In this document: one piece after another, positions 25,549-35,370 of the stretch
Position numbering within the stretch: position 1 is the stretch's first letter
How the letters are laid out: each line of letters begins with the position of its first letter
From: Frankia sp. RB7
Lineage (GTDB): Bacteria > Pseudomonadota > Alphaproteobacteria > Rhizobiales > Xanthobacteraceae
Assembly (NCBI GenBank): GCA_030403585.1
Contig: JAUEPE010000048.1
Location: 1 to 51,330 of the forward strand
Direction: 5' to 3'
Length of the DNA stretch: 51,330 nt
Made by a program: the position numbers and the translations under genes
The notes under the pieces: generated by a model
What the model saw: only the letters and a program-made list of their open reading frames with translations
Told to the model about the DNA's origin: nothing
Database searches by the model: none

Positions 25549-26643
25549 CGGAACAGCTCCAGCGTGTTCTTGACGCGCAGCACGCCGAGCGCGCCGATGC
25601 TGACCGCCGCCAGCAGGATCAGGCCCTCGAACAGCGGTTGCAACAGCGGCGCGATGTCGAAGATGCGGAAGAAGAACGAGATGACGCGCAGCACCATGGC
25701 GCCGAAGATCGAGCCGATCGCGCTGCCGGTCCCGCCGAGCAGCGAAGTTCCGCCGATGACGACGGAGGCGATCGAGTTGAGCGTATAGGCGCCGGCCTGC
25801 GGGATGTCGGCATTGCCCGAGGATGTCTGGATGGCGAGGAACAGGCCGCCACAGCCGGCGAAGAACCCGGCGAGCGTGAAGGCCGCGATCTTGGCACGGT
25901 CGATCGGAAGGCCGGACATGTAGGCCGCGCCTTCGGCCGAGCCGACCGCATAGACGGCGCGGCCAATCACGGAGCGGCGGAACGGCACCCAGACCAGCAG
26001 CGCGATCAGAACCAGCAGCACGAACGGCACCGGGATCCAGGCCACCGGCGCAAACCAGGGCGCTGCGCCATCATCGAAGATATGGATGGTCTGGGCGAAA
26101 TCGCCGAGCGAATTGGTCAGCGCCCAGTTGAGATCCTCGTCGATCTTGCCGCCCGGCGTCGGCCGCAGGAATAGCGCGATGCCGATATAGATCGCACCGG
26201 TCGCAAGCGTCGCGATGATCGGCTGGATGCGTCCATAGACGACGACGCAGCCATTGACGAAGCCGGCCAGTGCGCCGGTCGCAAGGCAAATGACAATCCC
26301 GAGCAAGATGCCGCCCATGCCGCCGGGAAAGGTGCCGAGGCCGAGATGCAGACCGAAGATGTCGAGATGCAACGGGGCGCCCACCCCCGTGAGCAGATAG
26401 CTCGCGAAGCACCCCACCATGGTCATAACCGCGCCCACGGAGAGATCGAGCCCCGACGCCAGCACCGGCACGGTCTGGGCCATCGCCAGCATGGCGAGTG
26501 CAAAGATCTCGTCGCCGTTCTGCACCAGAACCGCTGACGAGAAGCCCTTGGGGTGGGAGAGGTTGTAGAGCAGATAGAGGATGGAGAACAACAGGACCGC
26601 GGTAACGATGCCGATGTTCTGGCGAACCCTGATGGCGACATCG

Positions 26644-26651
<8 letters not shown>
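25545..26651 (-). CDS. Ribose-type sugar ABC permease (RbsC-like), 1 of 2
   Basis: A 368-residue inner-membrane protein of the same family as its neighbour. Typical blocks are PVLASGLDLSVGAVMTMVGC and SIASVVIGGTSLLGGTGSAIGS. An inserted loop (RPTPGGKIDEDLNWALTNSLGDFAQT) before ALLVWVPFRRSVIGRAVYAV is long for the family and probably periplasmic. The start overlaps the ATPase stop by 8 nt. Confidence 0.9.
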
Positions 26652-28191
<1,540 letters not shown>

Positions 28192-28208
28192 GGCGGGCTC
28201 ACGCAGCA

Positions 28209-28232
28209 GCGGCCCGGCAAACGCCGGGCCGC
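28209..28232. terminator. Intercistronic hairpin between sugar-binding protein and ATPase
   Basis: A perfect 10-bp GC stem (28209-28218 with 28223-28232) closes an AAAC loop. It lies 22 nt past the binding-protein stop and 17 nt before the ATPase start. With no T tract it is more likely a 3'-end stabiliser or partial terminator that raises binding-protein levels. Confidence 0.6.
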
Positions 28233-28254
28233 AACCAGGACATCGCCAGCAGGC

Positions 28255-29385
28255 TCACTGGGTGTTCTTCTCGCTCTGCGACATGATCTCCGGCGCCGTG
28301 AAGTTGACGCCGCAGGGCGTGAACTGGTTCGGCGCGAAGAAGTTTGCGTTGAGGTCCGGCCAGTAATTGGTGCCGGGCTTCAGATCCTTGTAGGTCGCAA
28401 CCGGAATCGGGATCGAGATCAGCTGCGGCATCACGTTGCCTTGCAGCGCGGAGATCGCCGCCTTGGTGGCGATGGCGACCAGCGCCGGAGACTGGCCGTA
28501 GGACATGCCCTTGAGCCCGTCCTTGGCGTGATCGGCGATCTGCTTGCGATACTCGTTCTCGCCTTCGCCCGACATCGGAACGAAGGGATGTTTCGCCGAC
28601 ATCAGCGCCTGCACGGTGCCGTCGGAGCCGCCTTGCGTGAACACGCCGTCGAAATGGCCGTGCACCGCGAGTGCGTCCGCCGTCACCTTCTGCGAGGTGC
28701 CGGTATCCCAATTGCCGACCACTTCGGTGATCTTGAAGCTGTTGCCCGGCGCTTCCATGACTTCGCGGAAGCCGAGGTGGCGGTCACGGTCGACCGAATT
28801 GCCCGGCAGGCCGCGGACTTCGAGGATGTCGCCCGCCTTCTTGCCGCTTTCATCGATGAGCCACTTCGCCGACATGCGGCCCATTTCCTTCTGGTCCTCG
28901 TTGACCATCATCACCTTGTCGGTGTCGAGGACGTTGTCGAAGGGAACCACGACCACGTTGTTCTTGTCGGCGAGACGGATGATGCGGTCGAAGCCGTCAG
29001 GAGCCACCGCGATGGTGACAATGGCGTCGAAGCCCTGATTGATGAAGTCCTCCATCGCGCCGAGTTGCGCTGCAACATCGGTGCCGGTCGAGACGACCTT
29101 GAACTCCTTGAGGTTCTCCTTGATGCCCGGCTGCGAGGCGAAGGCCTTTGCCGTCTTCACCATCTGAATGCGCCAGGTGTTGCCGACGAAGCCGTTGACG
29201 AGCGCGATCTTGTAGGGACCGGGCTTCTTGTCCCACTGGAAGAACTTGGTTTGCGCAGACCAGGGCTTGAAGCATCCGGGATCGGCGCCCGGACCGGATA
29301 CGACCTTCGGCCCTGCCAACGCACTGACCGGGGACAGCAACAGGCCAGCGCAAGCGAGCCCCGCAAAACGAAGCGTCCACACCAT
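28255..29385 (-). CDS. Sugar ABC transporter substrate-binding protein (Peripla_BP_4)
   Basis: A 376-residue periplasmic protein, signal peptide ending near SALA-GPKVV. The RbsB-like fold begins at YKIALVNGFVGNTWRIQM and includes AMEDFINQGFDAIVTIAV and VVVVPFDNVLDTDKVMMVNE. Two cysteines near the mature ends (DPGCFKPW and FTPCGVNF) could form a disulfide joining N- and C-termini, an uncommon extension for this family. AGGAGAAG precedes the ATG. It is the first gene of the operon. The sugar is not identifiable. Confidence 0.9.
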   Translation of the reverse strand: MVWTLRFAGLACAGLLLSPVSALAGPKVVSGPGADPGCFKPWSAQTKFFQWDKKPGPYKIALVNGFVGNTWRIQMVKTAKAFASQPGIKENLKEFKVVSTGTDVAAQLGAMEDFINQGFDAIVTIAVAPDGFDRIIRLADKNNVVVVPFDNVLDTDKVMMVNEDQKEMGRMSAKWLIDESGKKAGDILEVRGLPGNSVDRDRHLGFREVMEAPGNSFKITEVVGNWDTGTSQKVTADALAVHGHFDGVFTQGGSDGTVQALMSAKHPFVPMSGEGENEYRKQIADHAKDGLKGMSYGQSPALVAIATKAAISALQGNVMPQLISIPIPVATYKDLKPGTNYWPDLNANFFAPNQFTPCGVNFTAPEIMSQSEKNTQ

Positions 29386-29852
29386 GTCTCTTCTCCTGAG
29401 CTTTTGTTTCGACCCTTAAAGCGGCGCGATGGCCAAGCCGGGAATTGGGCTTCCCGTGCAATTTGCCTCGCTAGGATGGCACGCAACCTCCGATGCGCAC
29501 AAGCCGAATGCCGGATGCAAGCCTGGCCCGCGGCGAACGCGCTGCAACGAAACCATCACAATCGCGGGAAACGATGCTGTATTCGGGCAAAGCGGAAAGC
29601 ACACGCATGACAAGCGGATGTTTGCGTCCGGCATGATGCAGAACGATCGAACGATCCGTGATGAGGGACAGCGGAGCGGTCGCTTCCCGAGCGCTCCGCA
29701 AAAAGAATGATACTCAGGGAAAAATGCCGATCTGATCTCGGACGGCCACGATTTGCCTGGTGCGGTGCATGTTGACTTTCACAAGCGCCCTCCAAATACT
29801 CACCAAAAAACATAAAGCCAGTCGTAAACGACGGTTCGGAGGGAGGGATAGA
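29386..29852. other. Divergent promoter region, no gene seen
   Basis: These 467 bases separate two divergent transport genes. I see no credible ORF, repeat or consensus sigma-54 site. It should hold both promoters; an ACGATCGAACGATCC stretch near 29643-29657 is the only repeat-like motif and is too weak to call. Confidence 0.6.
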
Positions 29853-31163
29853 ATGCCGACTTCACGCAGGCAGCTGCTGAAGGGTACGGCGGCTGCTGCC
29901 GCCACACTCAGCCTCGATTGGACCCGGGCCCAGGCGCAAGCCGAGACGCTTCGCATGGGCGTGATCTACGATCTCACCGGCCCGTTCGCCGCGGGCGGCT
30001 CGGTCGCCTCCTCCGTCGGAACGCAGATCGCGATCGATCTCGTCAACGAGAGGGGCGGCATCGGTGGCAAGACCAAGATCGTGCCCGTCTCCGCCGACTC
30101 CCAGAGCAAGGCCGACGTCGCCATCAACGAGGCCGAGCGGCTGATCAGCCAGGAGAAGGTCGACATCATCGACGGCGTCTTCTCCAGCGCGCACGCCGTG
30201 CCGATGGCGGCGAAGGTCGAGCAGCAGAAGAAGATCCTCTGGATCACGACCGCGGTGTCGACCGCCGTGTTCAAGGACAAGAACCTGCAATACGTCTTTC
30301 GCGCCCAGATCCACTCCGACCAGTATGGCCAAGCCTTTGCCGGTTTCATCGCCGAGCATGCGAAAGCAAAACTCGGGATGGAGCCGGGCGAAGTCAAGGT
30401 CGCGCTGATCCACGAGGACGGCCCCTATGGCGTCGGTGTCGCGGCAGCAGACGAAGCCTATGCCAAGCAGGCGGGCATCCAGGTGGTGCTGCGCGAAGGT
30501 TATTCGGCCTCCGCGCCCGATCTCTCGGTGCTCGTCACAAAACTCAAGCGCGCCAAGGTCGATGTGATCTCGCATGCCGGCTATAATCCCGACATCACCC
30601 TGTTCCTGCGCCAGGCGCGCGAGAGCGGATTGCGCTTCAAGATGCTGTTCGGCGCCGGCGCCGGTTACAGCCAGCTCGACAAGCTGCGCACCGCCTTCGG
30701 CGCCGACATCGACAATTTCTGCAACATCGATCCGGTGCCGGCGCAACTGCTCGATCCGTCGAAGCTCGCGCCCGGCATGGGCGATCTGATCAAGACCATG
30801 GTCACGCGCTACCAGGCCAAGACCGGCGCGACCGACGTGCCGCCACACTGCTCGATGGGCTTCAACCAGACCTGGGTGCTGCTCAACAACGTGCTGCCGG
30901 TCGCCAAGGAGAAGTACGGCAGCTTCGAGCCGGAGGCCATTCGCAAGGCCGCGCTCGATGTCGACATCCCCGCAGGCGGCACCATCCAGGGCTACGGCGT
31001 GAAATTCTTCCCGCCGGGCACACCTCTGTCCGGCCAGAACGAACGTTCGACGCCGGTGGTGATGCAGAACGCCGGCGAGCACATCTCGGTGGTGTGGCCG
31101 ACCAACATCCGCACCCAGGACCCGGTGTTTCCGCTGCCGAAGGGATCGACTTACGGGACGTGA
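29853..31163 (+). CDS. Tat-exported Liv-type ABC substrate-binding protein
   Basis: A 436-residue periplasmic binding protein with a twin-arginine signal (TSRRQLLKGTAAAAATL, cleavage near AQAQA). The Peripla_BP_6 fold runs from LRMGVIYDLTGPFAAGGSVA through RLISQEKVDIIDGVFSSAHA. GGAGGGAGGGA lies just before the ATG at 29853; an in-frame ATG at 29760 has no such site. It is divergent from the ribose-type operon and has no permease beside it, so it is an orphan that must use a Liv permease elsewhere, possibly the one at 10344-13628. A long palindromic repeat follows. Confidence 0.88.
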   Translation: MPTSRRQLLKGTAAAAATLSLDWTRAQAQAETLRMGVIYDLTGPFAAGGSVASSVGTQIAIDLVNERGGIGGKTKIVPVSADSQSKADVAINEAERLISQEKVDIIDGVFSSAHAVPMAAKVEQQKKILWITTAVSTAVFKDKNLQYVFRAQIHSDQYGQAFAGFIAEHAKAKLGMEPGEVKVALIHEDGPYGVGVAAADEAYAKQAGIQVVLREGYSASAPDLSVLVTKLKRAKVDVISHAGYNPDITLFLRQARESGLRFKMLFGAGAGYSQLDKLRTAFGADIDNFCNIDPVPAQLLDPSKLAPGMGDLIKTMVTRYQAKTGATDVPPHCSMGFNQTWVLLNNVLPVAKEKYGSFEPEAIRKAALDVDIPAGGTIQGYGVKFFPPGTPLSGQNERSTPVVMQNAGEHISVVWPTNIRTQDPVFPLPKGSTYGT

Positions 31164-31189
31164 GGAAACTGCATCCGCGGCGGGACTGC

Positions 31190-31300
31190 ACTCCCTCGCC
31201 CCGCTCTTCGCGGGGAGAAGGTTGGGGTGAGGGGGACTCTCCGCGAGTACGGTGACAGCGAGACTCGCGGAAAGTCCCCCTCACCCGCGGCCCCGCTGGC
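31190..31300. repeat. Intergenic palindromic repeat (copy 2) between convergent genes
   Basis: It contains CCCCGC-TCTTC-GCGGGG and a long imperfect stem in which GAGGGGGACT-CT-CCGCGAGT (31229-31248) pairs with ACTCGCGG-AA-AGTCCCCCTC (31263-31282). The arms CCCTCGCCCCG and GGTTGGGGTGAGGGG recur at 49165-49206. It may terminate both convergent transcripts. Confidence 0.8.
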
Positions 31301-31303
31301 GTC

Positions 31304-32473
31304 CTACAGCACCACCCGCCGCCCCTCTTCCGCCGCCCAGTACCCCGCATAGTTCACCTTGATCGTCTCGTAGGCGAGCGCGAGGTCCGACAGCGGCTGC
31401 CGTCCCGTGGCGGCGCATTCCATGAAATCCTGTATCTCCTGGAGATAGCCGCGCGTCCATTCCTCCTCGAGACAGACATATTGCCAGCCGGTTTTGCGAT
31501 CGACCTTCTCGGTGATGTAGACCGAGGCGAGCTTCTCCTCGGAGGTCTGATAGCTCATCAGATGCGTGTTCGGGGTGATGTTGGCGAATAGCGAGCCGCC
31601 GCTGGTGTAGGTCTCGATCAGATTGCGGACGCCGCCCATGATCATGTCGCCGGAGAACACGGTGGCCTTGGTGCCGTCGGAGAACGTCGCCGTCAACGTG
31701 CCCCAATCCTCGACATCGACCGGATTGGCCTTGATGTAGGTCCGCTCCTCCGGCTTGAGGCTGGCGGTGACGTTGCCGACATCGCCGGTGACGCTCGCAA
31801 CCCTGATGGTCTCGCCGCGCGCCTTCGCCTCGACCTGCTTGAGATAGAGCACGGCCGAGAGCGGATGGCAGCCCATCCGTATCAGCGAGCCGCCGCCGGT
31901 CATCGCCCATTGCGCGGCATGCGCCGCGTGCGAGCCGGAATGGCTCTCCTCGCCCTTCATGAACAAAATCTTGTCCTTCGTCGCCTTGATAATCTCCGCG
32001 GTCTTGGTCACGGCCGGCGCGTAGATCCAGTCCTCGGCATACATGAACAGCTTTCCGGTGCGCTCGATCGCGGCACGCGTTGCGTCCATCTCCTCGAGCA
32101 CGCGCTCATACATCAGCGCCTTCGGCACGTGCTTGCCGATCGGCTCCTTGTCGCCGTTGCGGCCGAAATAACCGGCGAACGGCTTTTCACAGATGACATG
32201 CTTGCCGGCCTGCATGCTGGCGACGATCATCTCGGCATGAAGGTTGGGCGGCGTGCAGATGTCGATGACATCGAGCGCGCGGTCCGCGATCAATTCCGCA
32301 AAGCTGCGATAGACCCGCGGGATGTCATGACGGGCGGCAAACTCGACGATTTGATCGCCGCGCGCAGCGACCGCCGCAACCTCGACGTCGACGCCATAGA
32401 CGCGCCGGAACGCATACATATGCAGCTCCGACACGAAGCCGCAGCCGACGAGTCCGACCCTGATGCGAGCCAT
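31304..32473 (-). CDS. Gfo/Idh/MocA family oxidoreductase
   Basis: A 389-residue NAD(P)-dependent dehydrogenase. The N-terminal Rossmann fold is VGLVGCGFVSELHMYAFRRV, followed by VIDICTPPNLHAEMIVASMQ and the family motif HVICEKPFAGYFG with its catalytic lysine in EKP. The C-terminal half is the sheet domain typical of inositol and sugar dehydrogenases. It probably oxidises a sugar, cyclitol or their derivative, perhaps one imported by the neighbouring transporters. GGGGAGGG precedes the ATG. It is monocistronic. Confidence 0.9.
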   Translation of the reverse strand: MARIRVGLVGCGFVSELHMYAFRRVYGVDVEVAAVAARGDQIVEFAARHDIPRVYRSFAELIADRALDVIDICTPPNLHAEMIVASMQAGKHVICEKPFAGYFGRNGDKEPIGKHVPKALMYERVLEEMDATRAAIERTGKLFMYAEDWIYAPAVTKTAEIIKATKDKILFMKGEESHSGSHAAHAAQWAMTGGGSLIRMGCHPLSAVLYLKQVEAKARGETIRVASVTGDVGNVTASLKPEERTYIKANPVDVEDWGTLTATFSDGTKATVFSGDMIMGGVRNLIETYTSGGSLFANITPNTHLMSYQTSEEKLASVYITEKVDRKTGWQYVCLEEEWTRGYLQEIQDFMECAATGRQPLSDLALAYETIKVNYAGYWAAEEGRRVVL

Positions 32474-32523
32474 AGCAGCCCTCCCCTTTCCTTTTGGGGC
32501 GGCACTATAGCGCGGCGGCGGGC

Positions 32524-32826
32524 CTATTCCACCGAGACCCGCACCACGCCGGCGCTCATCATGCCAAGCGCGCGGGCCGCCGGCACCGAGAGATCGACGA
32601 TGCGGCCGCGGATGAAGGGGCCGCGATCATTGACGCGGCATTGGATGGTGCGGCCGCTATAGGACACCTTGAGCACGCTGCCGAACGGACGCGTCTTGTG
32701 CGCACAGGTCAGTTCGCCGTTCTTCGCGGCTTTCCCGTAACCATAGTATGAGGCAAGCCCGCTCTCGGCATGTGCAAGAGACATGAGGGCGAGAGAAGAG
32801 GTCGTCAGGCAAAGCAGTAAAATCAT
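32524..32826 (-). CDS. Short RlpA-like double-psi beta-barrel protein
   Basis: A 100-residue secreted protein with a signal peptide (MILLLCLTTSSLALMSLAHA) and little more than the RlpA barrel: GLASYYGYGKAAKNGELTCA, then IQCRVNDRGPFIRGRIVDLS. The barrel in RlpA proteins is linked to septal glycan cleavage or binding. No SPOR domain is present, so septal targeting is doubtful. The ATG at 32826 gives a proper signal peptide but a weak ribosome site; the frame is open to an ATG at 32934. A lipoprotein paralogue lies at 44998. Confidence 0.85.
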   Translation of the reverse strand: MILLLCLTTSSLALMSLAHAESGLASYYGYGKAAKNGELTCAHKTRPFGSVLKVSYSGRTIQCRVNDRGPFIRGRIVDLSVPAARALGMMSAGVVRVSVE

Positions 32827-33088
32827 TGACGCTCGCAAGGCACCGCTCCCGGTAGCCCTGCCCCGCCAGCCAACGTCGCGCGGTTCCCCGTAGTTCCGGG
32901 AACTGCCGGGCGATGCCCGGCAGGGAGCCATCACACATTGTTACGAGCTGTGGAAATATCGACCTGCGGCAAGCCACCGCGGCGCCTTTCGCGGCCCTGC
33001 GCGCCAGCCCGATCTGTTGATCCTGATCAATGGTCCGGAGGTCAAGTCATGGGCTGATGACCTCCCACTGAAACGACGGGAGGTCAGG

Positions 33089-33364
33089 ATGACATATCGC
33101 AAGCCGACAATGCTGCTGCTGGCAGCGTTGATAGCCGGCCTTGGACTATCAGGCTCATTCGAGTGGTCGCCGACCGAAGGGCTCGCGCTTACGGTGAGCA
33201 GCGCAGAGGCCAGGGTCGGGCGTCCCCTGACCCCTGTCAGCGTCGCCGGCGTTGCGCGTCGCACCACCCGACGCGCCGTCGTAGGCGGCGCAGCCGTCGG
33301 CGCGGCCGCAGTAGGCACCGGATGCGTTCGCGTGCTTGTCAACGGAACCTATGTCTGTCGGTGA
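33089..33364 (+). CDS. Small exported hypothetical protein
   Basis: A 91-residue product with a signal-like N-terminus (MTYRKPTMLLLAALIAGLGL), then SSAEARVGRPLTPVSVAGVA, an Ala/Gly/Val-rich helix (AVVGGAAVGAAAVGTG) and a C-terminal CVRVLVNGTYVCR with two cysteines that could pair. GGGAGGTCAGG before the ATG supports this start over an ATG at 33017. Small envelope proteins of this pattern are common in Bradyrhizobium; no function is known to me. Confidence 0.7.
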   Translation: MTYRKPTMLLLAALIAGLGLSGSFEWSPTEGLALTVSSAEARVGRPLTPVSVAGVARRTTRRAVVGGAAVGAAAVGTGCVRVLVNGTYVCR

Positions 33365-33397
33365 CGGACGAGGCCGATATGACATCAGACAGATTGC

Positions 33398-33429
33398 AGC
33401 CGTGTCGGGTTTGCCGGCCCGACACGGCT
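33398..33429. terminator. Bidirectional hairpin between convergent genes
   Basis: A perfect 12-bp stem (33398-33409 with 33418-33429) closes an 8-nt loop midway between two convergent stops. The T tract is poor on both sides, so efficiency is uncertain. Confidence 0.6.
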
Positions 33430-33448
33430 GAACTCGTTCGAAAGCGCC

Positions 33449-34294
33449 TCAACGCTTGTGAAAGACCAGCGTGCGCACCTCGATGCTCTCGCGCGGCGCG
33501 GCATCTAGCGGCGTGGTCGGATCGACGAAGGCGGTGTGCGGCCCGAAACGGGTGCGGCCGTCGGTTGCGGAATCATAGCATTTGAGCAGCAGCGCCTCGT
33601 CGGCCGTCATCTCCGGGAAATAGAACCAGCGATGGTTCGGATTGTATTTCACCGAATAGGTCTCACCGCGACGGTTGGGATAGATCAGGTCGGAAGCGAC
33701 AAGATCATCAGGCGACACCGTGGTGCCGTCGACCATCGCCAGCGGTGAATCGCGCAAGGGACCGCGGATCGGGCGCCAGAGGTTGATCACCTGCACACGG
33801 CCCTTGAGCAACTCGTCGGCTTCATCAGGCACATGCTCGCGCACGCGGTTGGCGCCGGAGACGGCGGTCTGGTCGACATGGACGCGCGTCGCAGGCTGGC
33901 GCGGGCCGCCGTCACGAATATCCGCGGCGCCCTCGATGCGCCTGCGCACCGTGTGGTCGAAGATCACGACGCGATCAGCTTTCAAGGTCGCGCGCAGGAA
34001 GGCCTCGACGGCTGGGTAGTAGATGGTGCGGATTTCCTCGTCGTTGTAAAAATCCTTCACCTGGTTCGGGTGGCGCACCAGCGCGAAGCCCTCGCGATCG
34101 AGCGAGATGTTGTTCGCGATCAGCCGCGCATCGAAGATCGGCACCTGGTGCGGCTCCGGCAGCGATGTGCTCTTCGGTTCGCCCGGCGGCGGATCGAAGG
34201 CGTAGGTCCGTGGCTTGCCGGACACCGGCGCGAGGTAGTTGAGTTCAGCGGTGACGAAGGGAAGCGATTCGATTTTTGTTTCTTGCAGGCCCAT
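33449..34294 (-). CDS. CmcJ/NvfI-like (GA4 desaturase family) oxidoreductase
   Basis: A 281-residue protein starting MGLQETKIESLPFVTAELNY. It has the family pattern of LAPVSGKPRTYAFDPPPGEP, RTIYYPAVEAFLRA, RVHVDQTAVSGANRV and VINLWRPIRGPLRDSPLAMVD. The His-X-Asp in VHVDQT and a later histidine (RFGPHTAF) could bind iron, in keeping with relatives of 2-oxoglutarate-type oxygenases, but cofactor use in bacteria is not settled. GGGAG lies 8 nt before this ATG; the ATG at 34366 was rejected. It is unlinked to any recognisable pathway. Confidence 0.8.
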   Translation of the reverse strand: MGLQETKIESLPFVTAELNYLAPVSGKPRTYAFDPPPGEPKSTSLPEPHQVPIFDARLIANNISLDREGFALVRHPNQVKDFYNDEEIRTIYYPAVEAFLRATLKADRVVIFDHTVRRRIEGAADIRDGGPRQPATRVHVDQTAVSGANRVREHVPDEADELLKGRVQVINLWRPIRGPLRDSPLAMVDGTTVSPDDLVASDLIYPNRRGETYSVKYNPNHRWFYFPEMTADEALLLKCYDSATDGRTRFGPHTAFVDPTTPLDAAPRESIEVRTLVFHKR

Positions 34295-34590
34295 GGCCGG
34301 TCTCCCGATGTGGTCGTCCGGTTGATTTTTGACGGAGTCGAGCGCGCTGCAAGGGAGGTGGTGCAAATAGCAATGCGGGTGTTGTCGCGAGCGGGGAATG
34401 CAGGAGGAATGTTTCGAAGGTGGGGATCGGTTGGAAACCTCGTTCTCAACTCACAGACGCTTGATGAATTCGCGAGGTCTCGTGCCCTGAACGCAACGCA
34501 TCGCGCGGCAAGATGCGTCGGCCTCGACTCAAAGCCGGCCCGAGGCATCTCGCCTGCATGAGCCTGATCGTGTGGCTGTCGCTCTGGTGC

Positions 34591-35022
34591 TCACCAGTAG
34601 CCGCGGTAATACGGGCGATACGGCCGGTAGTAGCCATAATACGGGCGGTAGGGCCTGTAGTAGCGGCGGTAGCCATAGCCGGGATAGGCGTAGCCTGGTC
34701 CGTAACCATAATACGCAGGCGCGTAGCCGTATCCCGGTCCCGGATATCCATAGCCGCCACCGTAATACGGGCCGCCGCCATAACCATAACCATAGGGCCC
34801 GCCGCTGGCGATGGCGCCGCCGATGATCGCGCCGGCCGCCAGGCCACCGATACCCCATCCAAAGCCGCGGCCGCGCCAATAGACCGGCGTGACGTCATCG
34901 CCGACCGCAGCCTTCATGGTCGCGACATGGGTCGGCAGCGGGGCCGCTGTCGCCTGCCCGATGGGGCCAGCCACGACCGCAGCCGTGAGCGAACAGGCAA
35001 TTGCCGTTTTCCAGATACTCAT
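34591..35022 (-). CDS. Secreted Gly/Tyr-rich low-complexity protein
   Basis: A 143-residue exported protein. A signal peptide (MSIWKTAIACSLTAAVVAGP) is followed by a short folded-looking part (THVATMKAAVGDDVTPVYWR), a glycine-rich hydrophobic segment (GIGGLAAGAIIGGAIASGGP), then a long tail of GYGYGGGPYYGGG- and RPYRPYYGYY-type repeats. Such tails are seen in many rhizobial envelope proteins of unknown role and could mediate adhesion or phase separation. GGAGGTGAG lies before the ATG. It is divergent from glgC. Confidence 0.8.
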   Translation of the reverse strand: MSIWKTAIACSLTAAVVAGPIGQATAAPLPTHVATMKAAVGDDVTPVYWRGRGFGWGIGGLAAGAIIGGAIASGGPYGYGYGGGPYYGGGYGYPGPGYGYAPAYYGYGPGYAYPGYGYRRYYRPYRPYYGYYRPYRPYYRGYW

Positions 35023-35370
35023 CGTCTCACCTCCTGTCTGACGTTTCGGTTTGGAAAGGGATCGGGGCAGCATGATTCAGGCATCCCAGCGTTAAGTCAA
35101 AGCTTCGAATTTGCGTGCAGCGCACAAGATACCGTGTGCCCGAAATGTGATCATCGGCCGCGCCGATATGACGCCGGTACGATGGCGCTGGAGAGTTGAG
35201 ATCGACGGCAAAGCGTTAAGCTTCCCACGCGTTCGCAACCAACAAGCACCTTCCCGATTACCTATTCGTACCGTTACTATCGGTTCCAATGATGCGCGGC
35301 CGGAAGGCACTTCGCGAAGGCCTTGGTTTACGCCAGAATTTGGCTTGCGCCAGACGAGTGGGAGGACGAC
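35023..35370. other. glgC upstream region, no gene seen
   Basis: These 348 bases lie between the divergent Gly/Tyr-rich gene and glgC. They should hold both promoters. A small hairpin (AAGGC..GCCTT with inner CTT/AAG, 35304-35324) lies about 45 nt upstream of the glgC start. No credible ORF is seen. Confidence 0.6.

Noticed and set aside
34480..34565. Possible tRNA remnant or attachment site (shadow peptide containing GFESRPTH)
   Set aside because: The minus strand has TTTGAGTCGAGG, loosely like a T-loop, but no acceptor or anticodon stem can be drawn and no integrase is near.
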